From Legionella sp. (lineage in GTDB: Bacteria > Pseudomonadota > Gammaproteobacteria > Legionellales > Legionellaceae), in NCBI GenBank assembly GCA_030694525.1, contig JAUXYG010000193.1, forward strand, positions 1-40,299: a stretch of 40,299 nucleotides of DNA, in the 5' to 3' direction. Shown here in pieces: positions 17,923-26,410 of the stretch. Below the pieces are notes generated by a model. That model ran no database searches, was not told the origin of the DNA, and saw only the letters and a program-made list of their open reading frames with translations. Positions within the stretch are counted from its first letter, which is position 1. Every line of letters begins with the position of its first letter. A program made the translations under genes and the position numbers.

Positions 17923-18216
17923 ATGAATGAGTTTGATAAAACGTCAAATAAAGCAGATGAGCTTTATAAACAAGGTAAATTGAAAGCCACCGAAGCTTAT
18001 AATGACTTACATGCAAGCACTGAATCATTAATTTCACATGCTAAAGATAAAGCAAATGAAGTTTATGAGGGAAGTAAAGATAAAATTAATGAACTACAAA
18101 AAAGTGTGCATGAACACTCGGATGAATTAGTCCGAACCATCAGACAGAAACCTTTAAAATCTGTTCTGATTGCTGGTGGAATTGGATTTTTAATATCCTT
18201 ACTCGTAAGAAAATAA
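17923..18216 (+). CDS. DUF883 (ElaB/YqjD-type) C-tail-anchored membrane protein
   Basis: A 97-residue protein with a long charged helical N-terminal part and one C-terminal membrane helix (KSVLIAGGIGFLISLLVRK, about 79-97). This is the layout of the YqjD/ElaB/DUF883 family; the E. coli members tether ribosomes to the inner membrane in stationary phase. A strong GGAG precedes the ATG. A hairpin follows at 18237-18261, so it may be transcribed separately from the dehydrogenase. Ribosome binding is known for the family, not shown here. Confidence 0.85.
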   Translation: MNEFDKTSNKADELYKQGKLKATEAYNDLHASTESLISHAKDKANEVYEGSKDKINELQKSVHEHSDELVRTIRQKPLKSVLIAGGIGFLISLLVRK

Positions 18217-18236
18217 TATATTTCAAGCATTTTCAC

Positions 18237-18261
18237 AGCAGGTCTTTACTTAAGACCTGCT
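18237..18261 (+). terminator. Hairpin downstream of the DUF883 gene
   Basis: AGCAGGTCTT (18237-18246) pairs perfectly with AAGACCTGCT (18252-18261) around the loop TACTT. The ten-pair stem is 20 bp after the stop. The following sequence is T-rich but lacks a continuous T-run, so termination may be partial. Confidence 0.6.
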
Positions 18262-18337
18262 CCATATATTCTTTACATAATATTATCTTTTTTATAACAG
18301 TTCACTTGAAATATATAAACGCAATCAAGGAGCGATA

Positions 18338-19510
18338 ATGAAAGCTATTTGTTGGCATGGAAAAAAAGATGTCCAGGTTAACCACGTTCCAGATCCGCGA
18401 ATTATAAATAAGCATGATGCGATTATACGTGTGACTGCAAGCGCAATATGTGGATCAGATATTCATCTTTATAATAATTTAATGCCTACTATGGAATCTG
18501 GAGATATACTTGGTCATGAGTTTATGGGCGAAGTTGTAGAACTTGGCTCTGAAAATAAGAAACTAAAACTTGGTGATAAAGTAGTGGTTCCCTTTACCAT
18601 TTCCTGTGGTAAGTGTATGTTTTGTAAAAACAAATTATTTTCTTTATGTGACAGTTCCAATCCTAATGCCGAAATGGCAATTCAACAGCTAGGCCACTCC
18701 CCTGCCGGATTATTTGGCTATTCTCATATGTTAGGCGGTTTTTCTGGAGGACAGGCAGAGTATGTTCGGGTACCTTTTGCAGATATAGGTCCCATAGTTG
18801 TTCCCAATGAAATTCCTGATGAAAAGGTTTTATTCTTAAGTGATATTTTTCCTACGGGATATATGGCCGCAGAAAATTGTAACATACAAAAAGGCGATAC
18901 TGTCGCTGTTTGGGGGTGTGGCCCTGTCGGTCAATTTGCCATTCAAAGCGCCTGGATGTTAGGTGCAGGCCGAGTAATTGCTATTGATTGCATTCCTGAA
19001 CGGCTTAAATTAGCTGAACGATTAGGTTCTGCAGAAACAATCAATTTTAAAGAAGAAAATGTTTATGATGCGTTAATGGCCATGACGAAAGGAAAAGGCC
19101 CTGAAGCCTGTATTGATGCGGTAGGTTGCGAAGCTCATGTTGGACCTTCACTTGATTCAATTGTAGATCGGGTGAAACAAGCAACTTTTCTGACCACCGA
19201 CAGAGCACATGTACTAAGGGAAGCCATTCAATGTTGTGCCAAAGGTGGAACCGTCTCTATACCCGGTGTTTATATAAGTCATTTAGACAATATTCCATTA
19301 GGTGCCGCTATGAATAAAGGGCTAACTTTTAAAATGGGACAAACCCATGTTCCCCGTTACCTTGAATTATTACTAGAAAAAATTACGGATGGATTAATTG
19401 ATCCCTCTAAAATCATCACTCATCGAATAAAAATAGACGAAGCACCAGATGCATACAAGACTTTTGCTGAACGCGAGCATGAATGCATCAAAGTGGTTAT
19501 GAAACCCTAA
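18338..19510 (+). CDS. Zinc-dependent alcohol dehydrogenase (MDR family)
   Basis: A 390-residue medium-chain dehydrogenase. Catalytic zinc ligands are visible as CGSD (Cys38) and GHE (His60-Glu61); the structural zinc lobe has Cys90, Cys93, Cys96 and Cys104. The Rossmann fold is [21 protein letters not shown] (about 189-209), and the acidic end of strand 2 (AIDC) suggests NAD. Length and the central insertion ([27 protein letters not shown]) resemble glutathione-independent formaldehyde dehydrogenases and related threonine-dehydrogenase-like enzymes. AAGGAG is well placed. The hemerythrin gene follows after 17 bases. The substrate is uncertain. Confidence 0.85.
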   Translation: MKAICWHGKKDVQVNHVPDPRIINKHDAIIRVTASAICGSDIHLYNNLMPTMESGDILGHEFMGEVVELGSENKKLKLGDKVVVPFTISCGKCMFCKNKLFSLCDSSNPNAEMAIQQLGHSPAGLFGYSHMLGGFSGGQAEYVRVPFADIGPIVVPNEIPDEKVLFLSDIFPTGYMAAENCNIQKGDTVAVWGCGPVGQFAIQSAWMLGAGRVIAIDCIPERLKLAERLGSAETINFKEENVYDALMAMTKGKGPEACIDAVGCEAHVGPSLDSIVDRVKQATFLTTDRAHVLREAIQCCAKGGTVSIPGVYISHLDNIPLGAAMNKGLTFKMGQTHVPRYLELLLEKITDGLIDPSKIITHRIKIDEAPDAYKTFAEREHECIKVVMKP

Positions 19511-19527
19511 TTTAAGGAGAGCCTATC

Positions 19528-19977
19528 GTGGATATTTATGATTATTTAAAAATGGATCATGATAAAGTAGCCCGTTTATTTAAACAGTTTAACAAAACTG
19601 AAATCAATGTGCGCAAACAACAAATAATGGAATGGATAGCACAAGAGCTTTTAGTCCATGCAAAATCCGAACAAGATACGTTTTACAAGGCATTACTAAG
19701 TCATTCCCTGAGTAAAGAGGACGCATTACATGGTAAAAAAGAACACAAGGAAATTGTAGATCAAATCCATTCAATAATGAACTCAAAAGATCATGGAGCA
19801 TCCTGGGTTAAGAAAGTCGAAAAACTTCAGGAAATCGTGGAGCATCATGTGAAAGAAGAAGAGCATGCACTATTTAAAGAGGCTAAAAAAGTATTATCTG
19901 AAGAGGAGGCTTATGTTTTAAAAGAGCATATGCATTATCTTAAACAGGATTTGCTAAAAACTCAAAAGCCAAAATAA
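19528..19977 (+). CDS. Hemerythrin HHE-domain protein
   Basis: A 149-residue four-helix-bundle protein with the ligand pattern of HHE hemerythrins: His11 in MDHDKV, His44 and Glu48 in LLVHAKSEQD, His68/His73 in HGKKEHKE, and His106-His107 with acidic partners in VEHHVKEEEHALF. These would hold a di-iron centre that binds oxygen or senses nitric or oxidative stress. The start is GTG with AAGGAGA at 19514-19520, seven bases upstream. Only 17 bases after the dehydrogenase, so probably cotranscribed. Function beyond the fold is inference. Confidence 0.88.
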   Translation: MDIYDYLKMDHDKVARLFKQFNKTEINVRKQQIMEWIAQELLVHAKSEQDTFYKALLSHSLSKEDALHGKKEHKEIVDQIHSIMNSKDHGASWVKKVEKLQEIVEHHVKEEEHALFKEAKKVLSEEEAYVLKEHMHYLKQDLLKTQKPK

Positions 19978-20086
19978 TCCCTCTCATCCACATGATTTAT
20001 GATTTATGATTTAAAGTTTTTTAAACAATAAATTATGAAGGGTTTCTGAGTAGATATATTTCTTATCACGAATATAACTTCTTTTT

Positions 20087-21025
20087 CTAATGGGTAAGCA
20101 TAATCACTATATCATGTAATCGCCAATGATGCTTTTTAATTTTAGAGTGCAAGGTTTGAACCTGACTCAAGGTACCATTATTTTTTTTAGGCTTAATTAT
20201 TACATCGCCAAAAAAAACATGTCCCTCATCCCTAAACCGAATGGTTGCCGATTTAACCCAGGCTTCATCGCTTACTAAACGATATACTTCATTAATTAAT
20301 GGGTCGGTTTTATTGTTTTGAAGAGATTTAGGTACTTCATTAAGTAAATCAAGAACAGACTGTTTTAAATGAGTATATCCATCCTTAATAATGTCTACAG
20401 AAATAAGAATTCCAACTGCAGCATCGGCCCACCAAAATCCCAAACCTATTCCTATAATCCCTAACACGCTGGCAAATCCACTCATCCAACTTGCCTTATT
20501 CATTTTAGAATCCGCTAATAAAATTTTATCGTATAAAGAGTATGCAAGAGGAACTTTAACCTTACCTAAAATAGTTGAAGGGATACTTGACCAGAGTAAT
20601 GCAATAATCATTAAATAGCCAAACCATATAGGGTGGCCAAAAATTGATATAACTGGAATATTAGGCCTTTCTTGTTTATAAAGAACAAAACTCCCATCGA
20701 TAAGAAGATAGATACCCAGAATAAATAAAGCCAAAGAACTTGCTAAATAAGCAGCGCTGGTTATTCGATGAAAACCGTAGGGGAAATTCTTATTCGGTTT
20801 AAATAGGACTATTTTACTGGATATTAAAAATGATGCAGGAGGAATAATACTTAGTAAATCTTCTAACCAAACAGTTTTCATTGTTTGTGAGTTAGACATT
20901 ACTAGAAAAGAGAAAATTGTTGCTGAAATAACATAAATCAGGGAAATCCATTCGTATTTAATGGCTTTAGCAAAAACAGGAACCAAATGCTCCGGAAATT
21001 CAAGAGATTGAGCCACATGATGCAT
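20087..21025 (-). CDS. Cation diffusion facilitator (CDF)-like transporter with altered metal site
   Basis: A 312-residue membrane protein (324 if a TTG at 21061 is used; the ATG at 21025 has GGAAT upstream). It has about six membrane segments and a C-terminal cytoplasmic domain of the CDF type. FPYGFHRITSAAYLASS matches the family's YG-x-x-R block. The transmembrane metal site is unusual: where YiiP has D-x-x-x-D and H-x-x-x-D, this protein reads WLEDLLSIIPP (about 53-63) and ADSKMNKAS (about 171-179), so the histidine and distal aspartate are replaced by Met and Ser. It may move another ion or be a divergent subgroup. It faces away from flaA. Confidence 0.75.
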   Translation of the reverse strand: MHHVAQSLEFPEHLVPVFAKAIKYEWISLIYVISATIFSFLVMSNSQTMKTVWLEDLLSIIPPASFLISSKIVLFKPNKNFPYGFHRITSAAYLASSLALFILGIYLLIDGSFVLYKQERPNIPVISIFGHPIWFGYLMIIALLWSSIPSTILGKVKVPLAYSLYDKILLADSKMNKASWMSGFASVLGIIGIGLGFWWADAAVGILISVDIIKDGYTHLKQSVLDLLNEVPKSLQNNKTDPLINEVYRLVSDEAWVKSATIRFRDEGHVFFGDVIIKPKKNNGTLSQVQTLHSKIKKHHWRLHDIVIMLTH

Positions 21026-21172
21026 TAAATTTATTCCGGATCGATTAGTTATTAATAACAATACCTAAGAAAAAAGAAGTAAGCAAATATAACCTCTAAA
21101 GTCAAATCAATGTAACTTGCTAATTCTAATCATAAATTTCACCCATGTAAAAAAATAAATTAAACCAAAGCC

Positions 21173-21199
21173 TAAAGTTTTTCTCATATTTTCCGATAA
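21173..21199 (+). promoter_or_regulatory. Sigma-28 (FliA) promoter of flaA
   Basis: TAAAGTTT at 21173-21180 and TCCGATAA at 21192-21199 are separated by exactly 11 bases. The sigma-28 consensus TAAAGTTT-N11-GCCGATAA is matched at 15 of 16 positions. Transcription would start near 21206, giving a leader of about 87 bases. Confidence 0.9.
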
Positions 21200-21253
21200 C
21201 AGGAATGGGTACGGTAAGTTCATTTAATAATAAAGAATTTACCAAATATAAAG

Positions 21254-21287
21254 ATCCCAAACCAGGGATTTAGGTCTGAGGAGACTA
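21254..21287 (+). promoter_or_regulatory. Leader hairpin and ribosome binding site of flaA
   Basis: ATCCC (21254-21258) can pair with GGGAT (21265-21269) around AAACCA. A strong GAGGAG follows just before the ATG at 21293. The two GGA motifs (one at the base of the hairpin, one in the ribosome binding site) are arranged as in some CsrA targets. CsrA control is only a suggestion. Confidence 0.35.
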
Positions 21288-21292
21288 TAATT

Positions 21293-22720
21293 ATGGCTCA
21301 AGTAATTAATACTAATGTGGCGTCACTCACAGCCCAACGGAATTTAGGGGTATCGGGTAATGCAATGTCTTTGTCCATTCAAAGATTATCTTCTGGCTTA
21401 AGAATTAACAGTGCCAAAGATGATGCGGCAGGTCTTTCAATTTCTCAAAGGATGACTGCACAGATTCGCGGTATGAATCAGGCCGTTCGTAACGCTAACG
21501 ACGGTATTTCACTAGCACAGGTTGCTGAAGGTGCGATGCAGGAATCAACCAATATTTTGCAACGTATGCGAGAGTTATCTCTTCAATCTGCAAACTCAAC
21601 TAACAACTCCAGTGACCGCCAATCCATTCAATCAGAGGTTACTCAGCTTAAAAGTGAATTGGACCGGATTGCTTTAAACACTCAGTTCAATGGACAAAGA
21701 ATTTTGGACGGCTCATTTTCAAACGCAAGCTTCCAGGTTGGTGCCAACTCTAATCAAACGATCAACTTCTCCATTGGTAGCGTTAAATCGACTTCTATCG
21801 GTGGAATTGCGACAGCTACAGGTACTGAAGTGTCAGCAGCAGCCTCTACTGATATCACCGTATCTCTGGGCGGAGGTCCTGCTACAACTATTAATTCATC
21901 AGCAGGTTTTGCAGGTTCTGCAAATGGTCAGGACGGCACTTCTGCCTACGCTAAAGCAGCTGCATTAAACGATGCCGGTGTGTCTGGCTTTTCAGTAACA
22001 GCATCTACAGCAGGTACACAAACTGTTGGAGCAATTGGTGGTACTGCAGCAGATACTTATGATTTAACTATCAACGGTGTTGCAGTTTTCACCGGTGAAG
22101 ATGTGGCCACTGCAATGAGCAACTCTACTCTGCGAGACGCTATTAACGGTGTGAGCAGCCAAACTGGGGTTATTGCAAGCTTAAATGGCGGGGACTTGAC
22201 TTTGACTGCCGCTGATGGCCGTAACATCACTGTAACTGAAGGCGGAACAGGCTTTACTGCAGGTACTGACGGTATCACTGTTACTGGTGGTGATTTTGAT
22301 GGTGCGTTACGGGGTCAATTAACAGTTAATGCTCCAGATACTATAAACCTGGGTGGAACTGTAGCTACTCTTGGTTTAAACGCTGCCATAGCAAAAGATG
22401 CAATAGGTATTGACTCGTTAGACGTAAGTACTGTAGCCGGTGCTCAAGTAGCCATAATGAGAATTGACGCAGCCCTTGGTACAGTTAACTCTAATCGAGC
22501 CGATATGGGGGCATTGCAAAATCGATTTGACTCGACTATTGCTAACCTGCAAAACGTATCAGATAACTTATCAGCAGCTCGAAGCCGTATTCAAGATGCT
22601 GACTATGCCTCTGAAATGGCTAATTTGACGAAAAATCAAATTTTGCAACAAGCCGGTACTGCCATGCTCGCTCAAGCGAACAGCATGCCACAATCTGTAC
22701 TTTCTTTATTAGGTCGTTAA
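21293..22720 (+). CDS. flaA: Flagellin
   Basis: A 475-residue flagellin, the filament subunit exported by the flagellar type III system. The conserved N-terminal D0/D1 region (about 1-165) starts [19 protein letters not shown] and includes [20 protein letters not shown]. The C-terminal D1/D0 region (about 390-475) includes [27 protein letters not shown] and ends VLSLLGR. The middle is Gly/Ala/Thr-rich, with a flagellin-IN-like [14 protein letters not shown] stretch. The conserved ends carry the surfaces that host TLR5 and NAIP5 recognise in related flagellins. It is driven by its own sigma-28 promoter and ends at a hairpin, so it is mainly monocistronic. Confidence 0.97.
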   Translation: MAQVINTNVASLTAQRNLGVSGNAMSLSIQRLSSGLRINSAKDDAAGLSISQRMTAQIRGMNQAVRNANDGISLAQVAEGAMQESTNILQRMRELSLQSANSTNNSSDRQSIQSEVTQLKSELDRIALNTQFNGQRILDGSFSNASFQVGANSNQTINFSIGSVKSTSIGGIATATGTEVSAAASTDITVSLGGGPATTINSSAGFAGSANGQDGTSAYAKAAALNDAGVSGFSVTASTAGTQTVGAIGGTAADTYDLTINGVAVFTGEDVATAMSNSTLRDAINGVSSQTGVIASLNGGDLTLTAADGRNITVTEGGTGFTAGTDGITVTGGDFDGALRGQLTVNAPDTINLGGTVATLGLNAAIAKDAIGIDSLDVSTVAGAQVAIMRIDAALGTVNSNRADMGALQNRFDSTIANLQNVSDNLSAARSRIQDADYASEMANLTKNQILQQAGTAMLAQANSMPQSVLSLLGR

Positions 22721-22732
22721 CCCTTAGCGTTA

Positions 22733-22764
22733 ATTCAGGTGCCGCTTTAATGCAGCACCTGAAT
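22733..22764 (+). terminator. Rho-independent terminator after flaA
   Basis: ATTCAGGTGC (22733-22742) pairs perfectly with GCACCTGAAT (22755-22764) around a 12-base loop, 12 bp after the stop. It is followed by the T-rich CTTATTTAT. Read-through would feed flaG. Confidence 0.75.
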
Positions 22765-22809
22765 CTTATTTATACCCCTGCCGTGAATCGGGTGTAAAAG
22801 GAGTTAGAA

Positions 22810-23091
22810 ATGAATATTGAATCAATACCATCAGTAACAAAAAGTACCCAAACTGACTCTGCAAAGCCAACAGAGGAAGTGAGTAAGGCAGACACAGTCC
22901 GGAATAGTTCCAATTCTGCTTTAGATTCAGAAGCAAAACAGGCTCTGGACAGAGCAACAGGTTTGCTTCAAACCATAATTTCAGAAAAGATTTCGGATAA
23001 AGTAATACGAAAAATGCCGTCTGATGAATATTTGAATTTATTAAGTTTGCTTGATGAAATAATTAGTGGTTCTATAGACAAGCACGTTTAA
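22810..23091 (+). CDS. flaG: FlaG family protein
   Basis: A 93-residue protein. A polar Ser/Thr-rich N-terminus is followed by a FlaG-like core (about 48-90) with KVIRKMPSDEYLNLLSLLDEIISG, similar to the family's V-I-R-x-I-P-x-E-x-L pattern. FlaG proteins influence filament length. AAAGGAG precedes the ATG, and the position between flaA and fliD is the usual one. Divergence of the N-terminus is normal for the family. Confidence 0.82.
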   Translation: MNIESIPSVTKSTQTDSAKPTEEVSKADTVRNSSNSALDSEAKQALDRATGLLQTIISEKISDKVIRKMPSDEYLNLLSLLDEIISGSIDKHV

Positions 23092-23133
23092 TAAATAAAC
23101 TTAATTATCATATATTTATTTCAAAGGAACGCT

Positions 23134-24765
23134 ATGAGTCTATCAACTCCGGGAATTGGGTCAGGCCTTGATATCAAGGCAATGGTTGACGCTTATGTTA
23201 AAGCGGAGATCACTCCTCTGCAAACACGACATGATAATAAACTTTCCAGTGTTAATACGGAGTTATCAGCTATTGGACAATTAAAAAGTGTACTTTCCAA
23301 TCTGCAAACATCACTTGCCAATTTATCAGATATCAATAAATTTTATAATATGAAATATTCCGTCAGTGATGGTGATTACTTTACCGCAACTGTAACGCCA
23401 GAAGCGAATAAAGGAACCTATCAGGTCGAAGTACAAAAATTAGCACAGCAACAAAGTCTAGCCAGTTCCTACCTGAACACAGCAAGTATAGGAAGTGGTA
23501 CTGTAACCATTAATTTTGGAAGCTATAATAACGATAAGACAGTTTTTACCATTAACGGGGATGCAACTCCTGTAAGTATTAACATCGCTCCAGGCAGCGA
23601 TAGTTTGGTCAGTGTTAGAGATGCTATCAATAACTCTGAATCAGGGATCACAGCAAGTATTATTCAGGATAACCAAGGTTCTCGCTTGACGATTACCTCT
23701 GCTAAAACCGGTGAAAACTATGCCATGCAAATCAGCGGAAGTCTTACCGTTTTAAATTACGATCCAACCATTGGCAGTAATGCCTTGACCGAAACCATTG
23801 CAGCTCAAAATAGTGTGATTAAAGTAAATGGCTTAACCCTAAATCAAAGCACCAATCAATTAAAAGATGCAATTTCAGGAATAACCTTAAATTTAAAAAA
23901 AGCGGAACTGGGTAAAACAATAACTTTAAATGTAGACGATAACAAAGATCAACTCACCGGAATGATTAATGATTTTATTAAAAAATACAATGACAGCACC
24001 ACATTATTAACTAATTTGACCGGATATAACTCGTCCACCAAACAAAGTGGTTTGTTTCAGGGTGATCCCCAATTTAGAAATTTAAAACTAAATCTCAATA
24101 AATGGGCAACATCCCCTCTAACCCATAGTAACGGAGCAATCCAATCGTTGGCAGATATGGGAATCACGACCAATAAGCAGGGACTTCTTGAGTTAAAGAT
24201 GGAAAAATACAACAAAGTCCTTGAAAGCAACTATGGTGAAATAGGTTCATTCTTTGCTAAAACCGCAACCGCCAGCGACAGTAATATTCGAATCAAATCG
24301 GTTGGTACTGAAGTAAAATCAGGTACTTATAACATAGATCTTACTGAATTTACTCCCGGTGTGAGTATGCAAGGGACAATTGGTTCATTACCTGCTACAT
24401 CCTCAGACGGTATCACATTAAAAGGCAGTGGAGATTTAAAAGACTTATCTGTTGATGTACTTTCCGGCAGTGTGGGGGCTAGAGGCTCTGTTGTCGTCAA
24501 GGATGGACTTGCGGTACTAATGAACGGATTTCTAAATACCTATATGGGTACAACTGGTGACTTAAGTCAGCGTGCTGATCAATTAAATAAGCAAATAACG
24601 CAGTTAGATAAGGCGCAAAAACAAATTGATACCCGAAGTGCAAGTATTGAAAGTCGATATTTTAAACAATTTAATGCATTAGACCTTTTATTATCAAAAC
24701 TACAGGCGACCAGTTCTTCGTTAACACAGCAACTGGCTAATTTACCGCAATTAAAACTAAAATAA
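23134..24765 (+). CDS. fliD: Flagellar filament cap protein (hook-associated protein 2)
   Basis: A 543-residue FliD, which caps the filament tip and helps flagellin fold into place. The N-terminus SLSTPGIGSGLDIKAMVDAYVKAEITPLQ is diagnostic, the middle carries a flagellin-IN-type repeat (VIKVNGLTLNQSTNQLKDAISGI, about 229-251), and the C-terminus is a coiled-coil segment (QRADQLNKQITQLDKAQKQID). AAAGGAACG is its ribosome binding site. Fourteen bases separate its stop codon from fliS. Confidence 0.95.
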   Translation: MSLSTPGIGSGLDIKAMVDAYVKAEITPLQTRHDNKLSSVNTELSAIGQLKSVLSNLQTSLANLSDINKFYNMKYSVSDGDYFTATVTPEANKGTYQVEVQKLAQQQSLASSYLNTASIGSGTVTINFGSYNNDKTVFTINGDATPVSINIAPGSDSLVSVRDAINNSESGITASIIQDNQGSRLTITSAKTGENYAMQISGSLTVLNYDPTIGSNALTETIAAQNSVIKVNGLTLNQSTNQLKDAISGITLNLKKAELGKTITLNVDDNKDQLTGMINDFIKKYNDSTTLLTNLTGYNSSTKQSGLFQGDPQFRNLKLNLNKWATSPLTHSNGAIQSLADMGITTNKQGLLELKMEKYNKVLESNYGEIGSFFAKTATASDSNIRIKSVGTEVKSGTYNIDLTEFTPGVSMQGTIGSLPATSSDGITLKGSGDLKDLSVDVLSGSVGARGSVVVKDGLAVLMNGFLNTYMGTTGDLSQRADQLNKQITQLDKAQKQIDTRSASIESRYFKQFNALDLLLSKLQATSSSLTQQLANLPQLKLK

Positions 24766-24776
24766 CTGGAACCACT

Positions 24777-25187
24777 ATGAATAATCCATACTTGCAAGTG
24801 TCTAATCAATATAAATCGATTGAACTACAAACACGTATTGATACTGCCTCTCCTCATGAGCTTATAGAGCTACTCCTGCAAGGGGCGCGTTCACATATAG
24901 CAACAGCACAGGGAAACATTCAAAGAAACCAGATTAAGGAAAAAGGCGAACATATTGGAAAAGCTTTGAGTATTATTGAAGGGTTGAAAACCAGTTTAAA
25001 TCATGAGCAAGGCGGGGAAATTGCAACTAATTTATTAAGCTTATATGAATACATTCAAAACATTTTATTAAAAGCCAATCTCAATAATAATGAAGATCTT
25101 TTAGCTCAGTCCAACTTATTATTAGCTGAAATTCATCACGCATGGCAGTTAATCAATTCAAATGCCGAGCAGAATAAAACTGAATAA
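24777..25187 (+). CDS. fliS: Flagellin export chaperone FliS
   Basis: A 136-residue, mostly helical protein. YLQVSNQYKSIELQTRIDTASPHELIELLLQGA (about 5-37) is the conserved FliS start, followed by GEHIGKALSIIEGLKTSLNHEQGGEIATNLLSLYEYI. FliS binds the C-terminal disordered end of flagellin in the cytoplasm and prevents early assembly. It is the last gene of flaG-fliD-fliS; no fliT-like gene follows. Confidence 0.94.
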   Translation: MNNPYLQVSNQYKSIELQTRIDTASPHELIELLLQGARSHIATAQGNIQRNQIKEKGEHIGKALSIIEGLKTSLNHEQGGEIATNLLSLYEYIQNILLKANLNNNEDLLAQSNLLLAEIHHAWQLINSNAEQNKTE

Positions 25188-25245
25188 AATCCTCTCGCAA
25201 GAGGCAATCCTGAGTCCTTAGCTTAAAAAATAAAAATTAAACTCA

Positions 25246-25271
25246 TATTGTGCGCAAACGCGCGCACAATA
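25246..25271. terminator. Hairpin after fliS
   Basis: TATTGTGCGC (25246-25255) pairs perfectly with GCGCACAATA (25262-25271) around AAACGC. It lies between fliS and the next promoter, so it probably ends the flagellar transcript, although A residues rather than T residues follow on the plus strand. Confidence 0.45.
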
Positions 25272-25309
25272 AAAAATGAGCATTTATCCCCAAACGCCCC
25301 ATTTAAATG

Positions 25310-25336
25310 TAAAGCTTTTCCTCACTATGCCGCTAA
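25310..25336 (+). promoter_or_regulatory. Sigma-28 (FliA)-type promoter of the L,D-transpeptidase gene
   Basis: TAAAGCTT at 25310-25317 and GCCGCTAA at 25329-25336 are separated by exactly 11 bases. This matches TAAAGTTT-N11-GCCGATAA at 14 of 16 positions, with the same spacer as the flaA promoter. Transcription would begin near 25343, leaving a leader of about 23 bases. Confidence 0.75.
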
Positions 25337-25365
25337 TAAGATTACAATGACAAATCGGAGTCATT

Positions 25366-26094
25366 ATGAGGAAACTACTAATTATAATAACCTCATACCT
25401 AATGGTTACATCATCATATACCTTTGCCCAATCTCGTTATGGAGAAACCTTATGTAACTCTCCTGATTATTTCTGCATGAAAATTAAAAATGGGGAAAGC
25501 TGGGATAATCTTTTTCCAAACGTAGAAGAACGGGATATAGTGAAACGAATAAATCGAATGAACATTCGTCTCCGCTCGGGTATGGTCATTGCTGTGCCGA
25601 AAAATATTGAGCGATTAACTATATATGACGTATCCCCTTTCCCACGATATATTGAACCTGAAGGTGAAAAAACAATATATATCAGTCAAAAAAAATTAGC
25701 CTGGGGTGCCTATGATGAAGACGGTGAATTATTGTGGTGGGGTCCTGTTTCTTCTGGAGTTGGTAAATGCAATGTTGCTGGGGGTTGCGGCACCCCAACG
25801 GGATCGTTCCGTGTCATTCGTAAACAGGATATTGATTGTGTTTCGACAGTCTTCCCAAGACGATCTAATGGTGAAAGTGGCGGTGCCTTAATGCCTTATT
25901 GCATGCATTTTTTCAGAGGATTTGCGTTACATGGCAGTTATGAAGTTCCTGGATATCGGGCAAGCCATGGTTGTGTCAGAATGTTCATTGAAGATGCTCG
26001 ATGGCTTAATGAGGAGTTTATTGATCTTCCAGGCGGTGGTATGAGGGGAACACGTGTTGTTCTTGATGCTCCCGATGATCCGCATGAGCAGTAA
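25366..26094 (+). CDS. Periplasmic L,D-transpeptidase, EnhA-like
   Basis: A 242-residue exported protein. Residues 1-21 form a signal peptide ending TFA before QSRYGE. A short LysM-like segment (about 36-80: FCMKIKNGESWDNLF, SGMVIAVPKN) precedes the YkuD domain (about 100-235). The catalytic motif HGSYEVPGYRASHGCVRM holds His189, His201 and nucleophile Cys203. YkuD enzymes form 3-3 peptidoglycan cross-links or attach proteins to the wall. Legionella EnhA ('enhanced entry') proteins are of this type and, as I recall, one lies beside fliS in L. pneumophila. GGAG is five bases before the ATG. The upstream sigma-28 promoter suggests expression with motility. Confidence 0.88.
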   Translation: MRKLLIIITSYLMVTSSYTFAQSRYGETLCNSPDYFCMKIKNGESWDNLFPNVEERDIVKRINRMNIRLRSGMVIAVPKNIERLTIYDVSPFPRYIEPEGEKTIYISQKKLAWGAYDEDGELLWWGPVSSGVGKCNVAGGCGTPTGSFRVIRKQDIDCVSTVFPRRSNGESGGALMPYCMHFFRGFALHGSYEVPGYRASHGCVRMFIEDARWLNEEFIDLPGGGMRGTRVVLDAPDDPHEQ

Positions 26095-26410
26095 CAAAAA
26101 GTAACTAATCTCATAAGTATAGTAATCCGCTGCGGGTTTCAGTTGCCCGCAGACCAAAGTTTGAAATTAAATGCGATAAAATCATATAAAATACTCCCTA
26201 AATAGACAAATATTAGACAAACTGATACTATTTCATTGGTGAAAAATCTATATTTGTATGGTAACGTATCGATTACGTGAGTGAATAAAAAGAATACACT
26301 TACGCTATCCTCTTGTTTTTAAGCAGGATCTAATACTTACCGCTTGTTTTTGCTCAAAAATTCTCGCAAAATCAGCCCGTATCAGGTAAATCTGGAGATT
26401 TTTAAAAATA
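26095..26410. other. Intergenic region with one weak hairpin
   Basis: About 316 bp. CTGCGGG (26130-26136) pairs with CCCGCAG (26146-26152) around nine bases and may terminate the preceding gene, without a T-run. The rest is AT-rich with no open frame worth calling. The MFS gene promoter should lie near the right end but is not evident. Confidence 0.45.

Noticed and set aside
22057..22278. Minus-strand open frame inside flaA
   Set aside because: It is a shadow of the Gly/Ala/Thr-rich central flagellin domain.
25246..25271. Regulator-binding palindrome for the L,D-transpeptidase
   Set aside because: It lies upstream of the sigma-28 boxes and has a stable stem with a six-base loop, so a transcript end for fliS is the more economical reading.
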